Source of the DNA: Heliocidaris tuberculata
Lineage: Eukaryota > Echinodermata > Echinoidea > Camarodonta > Echinometridae
Length of the DNA stretch: 64,000 bases
Direction of reading: 5' to 3'
Assembly (NCBI GenBank): GCA_025618425.1
Contig: CM046850.1
Coordinates: forward strand, 2,164,408 to 2,228,407
In this document: in pieces, positions 59,270-64,000 of the stretch
Numbering within the stretch: the stretch's first letter is position 1
Layout of the letters: every line of letters begins with the position of its first letter
Notes under the pieces: model-generated
The model's input: only the letters and a program-made list of their open reading frames with translations
Told to the model about the DNA's origin: nothing
Databases searched by the model: none
Translations under genes and position numbers: made by a program

Positions 59270-59625
59270 ACTTAGATCTATACATGTACAAACTTATCTG
59301 AAGATAACCTTGTACTCCAGACCAGACTATAATTTACGGGTGAATAGGCTTCAATAGTAAAATTAGTAGCTTTTGTGTGTATCAGCGGGCCTTTTTCTAG
59401 TCTAGACCATTCAATTTCAACATGAGAGGAAAATAATTATTTTAAAATTTCACTTTCAACTCTGAATCCCCAAATTTGTGGCACAGTAAGAGATGAAGAG
59501 TCCCAGAATCAGGTAATCTAGCGAATTTTAGAAAATCAAATCTTGCTTAGAGCAACTTTGTTGTCTGTTTTTAACTGCTGCAACAGTGAATGTTGGACAC
59601 AGTCCCACATGACATAGTTAGCCAT
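59270..59625. repeat. ~350-bp tandem duplication, rest of unit 2
   Basis: Colinear with 58046-58366, with about 10 percent visible differences. Confidence 0.87.
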
Positions 59626-59730
59626 GCCCATGGCATAGCCTTAGGCAAGGGGCTATGCTATGAATGATGAGTGTAACTCACTGTCAATCTAGGTGCAGAT
59701 TTAAAACATTTATTAAACAAATAAACTCAC

Positions 59731-59751
59731 GTCATAACAAGAGCTCATCAT
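59731..59751 (-). CDS. Unidentified gene, possible first coding exon
   Basis: ATGATG at 59746-59751 begins M-M-S-S-C-Y-D, then donor GAC|GTGAGT in phase 0, matching the exon at 53915. It ends a GC-rich segment that would be the 5' UTR. Upstream ATGs in other frames exist, so the start is a guess. Confidence 0.35.
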
Positions 59752-59754
59752 AGT

Positions 59755-60020
59755 GATGTCCACTGTTCTTCGTACCAAGCACCAGGACAGTCTTGTAAAA
59801 CTTCATCGCCAGGTGCAGGGTGCAGGGCAGGTGCCGTGCTAGCTGCTCCTGTATACCCCCCACATACTACGGACACTGCACCGGCCATCCGGCCGGGATC
59901 ACCGGTGCGAGCGTGGGCTGGATCTGGATGGAGCATGCGATGATTTAGCGCAGAGCTAGCTAGCGCTAGCGCTGAAGCCTTTATTTCGCAGCCCTCATTG
60001 TCATTCACATGGGCCTATGG
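59755..60020 (-). promoter_or_regulatory. GC-rich, CpG-containing island, candidate promoter/5' UTR
   Basis: Unlike its AT-rich surroundings, this stretch has many CpGs (e.g. CACCGGCCATCCGGCCGGGAT) and a palindrome-like GCTAGCTAGCGCTAGCGCT. It lies directly upstream of the candidate first exon. Promoter function is inference. Confidence 0.45.
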
Positions 60021-60329
60021 CTGCGTGGGAGCAGCCTTATGTACATGCTGAATACGATTGCTGGCCTCCCAGGTTTATCTTGGGAGTTTCTGGCAACTAA
60101 TTCTAAATAGCCGCATTCTACAAGGATTATCCTGGGAGGTTTGATTACACACTCCTAGGATTTTCCTGGGAGAGTTTGTGGATCAGGTGAAGCAATGGAG
60201 ATAGTCAGTGGTTGTACTATAGCAAGGGTCTAGCCATATAGGCAGTGAGGGGCACTGGTATCATGCATGGTAGGGGGCGGGGCGGGGGTGGTCTTATTAG
60301 GTGAAAAAAGTGCAAAAAAATTCCGCCTC

Positions 60330-60373
60330 TCCCTTCCCTTCCTCTCCTTCTCTCTCTCTCTCTTCTCTCTCTT

Positions 60374-60432
<59 letters not shown>

Positions 60433-60512
60433 TTCTCTCTCTCTCTTCTCTCACTCGCTTTCTCTCTATCTCTTTCTGCTATATGATTGGGGGGGGGGGG
60501 GGGGGGAGGGAG
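60330..60512. repeat. CT-rich tract and poly-G
   Basis: About 130 bases of C/T on the plus strand, then a G run at 60488-60506. Confidence 0.92.
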
Positions 60513-60549
60513 GTGCCTTTCCTCCCGAGGCTGCATTAGTGTGGGTAAT

Positions 60550-61850
60550 AATGATGACACATTGGTGGTGTGGAAAAGACACATGTAAAGCCTCTTGAGA
60601 TGTATTTGTCGTCAACACAGAATTAATACAATTCAAATATAACTGTCGCAACGAAAGTAAAATATGGATAAAAAGAATATAAAAGGACTTGACAGGCTGA
60701 AATGTTTTACTTCAGAAGTAATTTGAAATTTACAGATATTCAGTAATATTGCTGGCCATGGAATCATCTTTTTTGTTGCGATCTAATCTTATAACCCTAG
60801 TTATATTAATTATGTCAATAACAAGTGCGTGTGATTATGGCTATATTGTTGTTGCTGTTGTTGTAGTTGTTGTTATCCCTTTGTGTTATCTCTACCTCGT
60901 ACTTTTAGTCTCATTATCATCATTATGTGCATCCTGGCCATTTTTATTATCATAATCCATAACATCGGTGACGTATCAAATATTCTTTGACGAGGGGGGG
61001 GGGGCACAGATTAAAAAAAGAAAATAAATAAATAAATAGAAATGGGGGGGGGGGTCTCATCAGCAGGCCTGCAAGTCTTTACTCAAGTCATTTTTACTAC
61101 TGCTGTTGTACCCTCTGTACCCCTCCTGTATCAGTCTCTATGTTTATTCTCGGCCAATAATTAGCGATAATTCGATATGTGCACATTACAATAAATCGAT
61201 ATACATTTCGTAATGAAAATACATTACTGAAAACGTTTTTCTAACTGATGACATAAGGTTGAGAAAAAGTTTTTCTTTTTTCTTTCTTTTTTCTATCAGT
61301 TTGGACAGTTTTAAACTCGGAGAAGGTTAAGTTCTGGAAAAAAGTGAAAAAATAATTTGTGATCTTTCTCATTCCTTTTATATCAGTTTAGAAGAACATC
61401 ATAGTAGAAAAGTCCCCTGAAAAGGATTGCTCTTCAAATGACTTCATATTCGAAATATGATGAGAAATAGCTGAAACGTTTGGGCCGAACATTCATGGCA
61501 CATGACAGACCCATATACTCATTTCTGTGTGCAGTGCATGTTCTTTTCAGCGAGATTGGGTCAATTTCTTATCATTTTGATGATTTGAAAACCTCAGAGT
61601 ATACACCACTTCTTATCTAGACATAACCTTCCTTTCCCAATTGCTTTGAGACAATTTCTTTCAGATTATAATCGCATGACCAGAACTCAACTTTATCTTT
61701 AACTTGCTATAATTATGTAAGCTTGTATAACAGCAGGTAAAAGCTTACCAAACATGTAATTCTTTACTAATTGCGAATTTATTTATTTTTTTGTCAACGA
61801 CAATACATCATTATCGTAACAAAAAGGTGAGTTTTATCATCACCAACGTC
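60550..61850. other. Non-coding stretch
   Basis: A plus-strand frame at 60749-60955 encodes a hydrophobic Val-rich peptide, but it runs over (GTT)n-like simple sequence and I do not call it. Two poly-G runs are at 60993-61005 and 61045-61053. Confidence 0.45.
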
Positions 61851-61859
61851 ACACGCCCT

Positions 61860-62048
61860 TCAATTCCGGTCAGATATCCTTCGCAAGCATTTATAGAGAG
61901 CAGTCAGCAGTGCATCAGTCCTTGGGTCATCACGGATGAAGAAAGGTGACAAAGCACTGCTTACAAACCCAATACCTAACTGATTCCTGCTATCAGCAAA
62001 TCCCAATTGACCCCCTGCGCCAGGATGTCCGTACATCATCTCGCCATC
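61860..62048 (-). CDS. Serine beta-lactamase-like hydrolase, last exon
   Basis: 189 bp including TGA (61860-61862). Acceptor ACCATAG, phase 0. It encodes M-M-Y-G-H-P-G-A-G-G-Q-L-G-F-A-D then L-G-I-G-F-V. The H-x-G-A-G-G motif is the third catalytic motif (KTG equivalent) of class C beta-lactamase/EstB-like serine hydrolases. The C-terminal helix L-L-T-A-L-Y-K-C-L follows, as in the family. Animal homologues are LACTB-like domain proteins of largely unknown substrate. Confidence 0.88.
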   Translation of the reverse strand, partial: DGEMMYGHPGAGGQLGFADSRNQLGIGFVSSALSPFFIRDDPRTDALLTALYKCLRRISDRN

Positions 62049-62505
62049 CTATGGTAATTACATCAAATATTACGTTAAAAATGGTAGGCCAAGTTCAAAT
62101 TTAATCTGAAATACAGCCATCACTGGCAGAGATGAATTGAATTGAATTGAATTTATCTAACTTCACTGAAATAATGCGGGGAAAAAATGAACGAAGTCAA
62201 CGTTCCATCAACATATGTTTTGCCACGACCACTGGTTGCTGCATTACGTAATGGGGCGTTATCAAACTATAAGAAAGACCTATATAATCATGACATCCAG
62301 TGTTAGCAAGATTTCAGTCAAAATTATACCTCAGCTCCCTCTCCCCCCTCATTTAACCGAATGGTCCAATGAATATTGTACTCAGTTTGTAATGTGAGAG
62401 CTAATATGAATTTCTTTTCGATTAATTTTAATCTGGTTAGAGGCAACAGAGGTGCCCCAACGTCGAAATCTCCAATCCACCACTGCACGGCAGTTCAATT
62501 CTTAC

Positions 62506-62670
62506 CACTAAGTCAATTCCCATTAATCCCAAGTTAAATGCAATCGGTACCCCAAGCGTTTTGTCGAAAGTGGGCGTGCCTGAGGTGAAAAGGTTTCCAA
62601 GAGCGGGCGTGGTCAGAAGAGTGTGGTTGGTTCGGCTATCCACTCCGCCTGCCGCTAAAATGCCGTATAA
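62506..62670 (-). CDS. Serine beta-lactamase-like hydrolase, penultimate exon
   Basis: 165 bp, phase 0 in and out, acceptor AAATATAG, donor GTG|GTAAGA. It encodes L-Y-G-I-L-A-A-G-G-V then L-L-T-T-P-A-L and F-N-L-G-L-M-G. The L-A-x-G-G turn and the F-x-L-G strand before the H-x-G motif are family features. The exon's 5' part is repeated in decayed form at 63183-63235. Confidence 0.88.
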
Positions 62671-62944
62671 CTATATTTAAAAAATGAAGAGTTCCTACAT
62701 TACAACGACGTTTTAATTTTGATTAATTTTCTCTCTTATTAATTCTTTCAAAGACAATGTTTTGGAGCGAGGTGAGAGTCACCACGAAAATGGTAATTGA
62801 ACATCGATCACCACTACATTTGACAACAACATGGGAGCCAGCTCCGCATACAGAGATATATTTTACTAATACATTATAATCTTCCACGGATTACTTATCT
62901 CAAGGTTTTTATTATTCTACTATCATATTTTAGGTTTCTATGAG

Positions 62945-63020
62945 TGGGCGTGGTCAGAAGAGTCAGAAGGGGGGGGGGCGTTATGGGGTCCAGTTTCCCT
63001 CCATAATTCTCTGACAAGCA

Positions 63021-63055
<35 letters not shown>

Positions 63056-63235
63056 TTTCCGTTCTAAAAGGGGGAGCACAAAAAAAAAAAGGGGGGGGGG
63101 CACAATGCATTGTTTTCTTTCAAATATGGGGGGGGGGGGGGGCACGGGCCGGGATTGCCACCCCCCCCCCCCCCCCCCCGGCACTGGTTGGTTCGGCTAT
63201 CCACCCCGCCTACCGCCAAAGGACCAAATAACAAG
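62945..63235 (-). pseudogene. Decayed copy of the lactamase-like exon, split by low-complexity DNA
   Basis: 63183-63235 (minus) reads like the exon start (L-A-V-G-G-V-D-S-R-T-N) and 62945-62970 matches its CTCTTCTGACCACGCCC part. Between them are poly-A, poly-G and poly-C runs. It is not translatable as an exon. Confidence 0.7.
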
Positions 63236-63543
63236 AAACAAAGAGTCACCAGCTATGGCATAGAGTTGTTTGTATCGTTTGTATAGAGAACTGAATATAT
63301 TTTTGCTCTAAGGTAATAATTATTATCGTGTTAAACCTTACTTTATAGAAATAATTCGCTCAAAAATTAATCGTCTCATTGACTTAATCATTTTTTATAC
63401 GAGCATTATTTATTCTTTTCTATAGAAGACAGAAGCGACAGAAGAAAAGAAGAACATTATGTACACAATGGCAATGTTGCTAGAAAGCATTCATTCATGA
63501 ATACTTTTTAAATGCGCTCTCAATAACTTTGATATTTTGTTAC

Positions 63544-63627
63544 CTTGGCAACCGATTCTGCAGTGCCAATGCCAAAAGCAGACGGCAGTTCGACTTGCCT
63601 GTTGTAGGGATTGTTAAAAACTGCAAT
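63544..63627 (-). CDS. Serine beta-lactamase-like hydrolase, upstream exon (5' part outside window)
   Basis: 84 bp, phase 0 in and out, acceptor TTTTTCAG, donor AAG|GTAACA. It encodes E-L-P-S-A-F-G-I-G-T-A-E-S-V-A-K, the conserved E-x-P-S-A...T-A-x-x-x-A-K block preceding L-Y-G-I-L-A. The S-x-x-K and Y-x-N catalytic motifs must lie in exons beyond 64000. Confidence 0.9.
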
Positions 63628-63716
63628 CTGAAAAATGAAACAACACAACAAAAATATTTCAACATGAAAAAACATTAATTACTAAGCTGCTAAAGAGCTA
63701 ATGCTGCATTAGCTCT

Positions 63717-63854
63717 GGGGAGCGTTTCATCAAGCGTTTTGTCAGTGATTTTTACCGACAACTGTTATAAGCTACTGAAATCCTTGCATCTGATTGGCTG
63801 AGAGTAAATTTGCCAGTAAAAATCACTGACAAAACGCTTGATGAAACGCTCCCC
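63717..63854. mobile_element. 138-bp MITE with 39-bp perfect TIRs
   Basis: The ends GGGGAGCGTTTCATCAAGCG... are exact complements for 39 bases. It lies in the lactamase-like gene's intron upstream of the exon at 63544. No clear target repeat. Confidence 0.92.
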
Positions 63855-64000
63855 TGTTATCATTGGAAAAATATGTGGAGGGATGAAAACCATTCCACTC
63901 TATAAACTCTATGGCCCGAATTCACAAAGGAGGTTTAGTTTAAAGGGGCAGTCTAATGAGAACTCATGGGGAAATGAAATCGTGCGGAATTTGCAAAAGG

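Noticed and set aside
60230..60584. Arg/Glu-rich and Ser/Leu-rich frames
   Set aside because: Translation of a CT dinucleotide tract.
60749..60955. 68-codon Val/Leu-rich frame resembling a membrane peptide
   Set aside because: It is largely driven by GTT-type simple sequence and has no supporting context.

Overview
This window is AT-rich metazoan genomic DNA with spliced genes, LINEs, SINEs and many small inverted-repeat DNA transposons. The dense short MITEs, poly-G/poly-C tracts, frequent ACATGTA words, tRNA-derived SINEs and gene content suggest a marine invertebrate deuterostome, most likely an echinoderm. This is inference from sequence style; no marker gene fixes the species. A 500-base N gap lies at 29763-30262.

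Genes. (1) The best-supported gene is an adhesion-type GPCR on the minus strand. I could place 17 exons between 21762 and 3316 with matching splice phases. They give a Ser/Thr-rich stalk, a canonical GPS autoproteolysis motif (H-M|T), a seven-helix domain and a short tail. The start codon and N-terminal exons were not found. One N-terminal exon exists in two diverged, phase 1-1 compatible copies, and a nearly complete LINE (16518-~21130) lies between them. (2) Three minus-strand exons at 61860-63627 are the C-terminal end of a serine beta-lactamase/penicillin-binding-protein-like hydrolase; the rest lies beyond 64000. (3) An unidentified minus-strand gene is suggested by phase-matched exons at about 59751, 53915 and 49037, starting in a GC-rich island. 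(4) Weaker plus-strand exons occur at 32894, 36445 and 38564. (5) Two identical tRNA genes with a UCU (Arg) anticodon lie at 29151 and 29559 inside a 184-bp direct duplication.

Mobile DNA. The LINE has an intact ORF1 and an APE-endonuclease/RT ORF2 broken by one frameshift and one nonsense codon. A second LINE survives only as a 3' fragment near 12.2 kb. There is a tRNA-derived SINE at 10052, and two copies of a SINE whose 5' end resembles the Alu domain of 7SL RNA, one with a 12-bp target duplication. hAT-like MITEs with exact 8-bp target duplications are at 3758, 33813 and 46136. There is a TTAA-flanked long-TIR family (2468, 40207, 50608, 55116), a family with GGGGTGGTATT ends (53554, 58395), and several others.

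Layout: 0-3.3 kb satellite and foldback DNA; 3.3-22 kb adhesion GPCR plus LINE; 22-30 kb nested repeats and tRNA duplication; 30-48 kb sparse, with hAT and other MITEs and weak plus-strand exons; 48.9-60 kb unknown gene and MITE-rich introns; 61.8-64 kb lactamase-like gene. The most unusual observations are the 7SL-like SINE, the GPCR exon duplication around a LINE with a MITE in a decayed stalk exon, and the tRNA copy inside a long inverted repeat.
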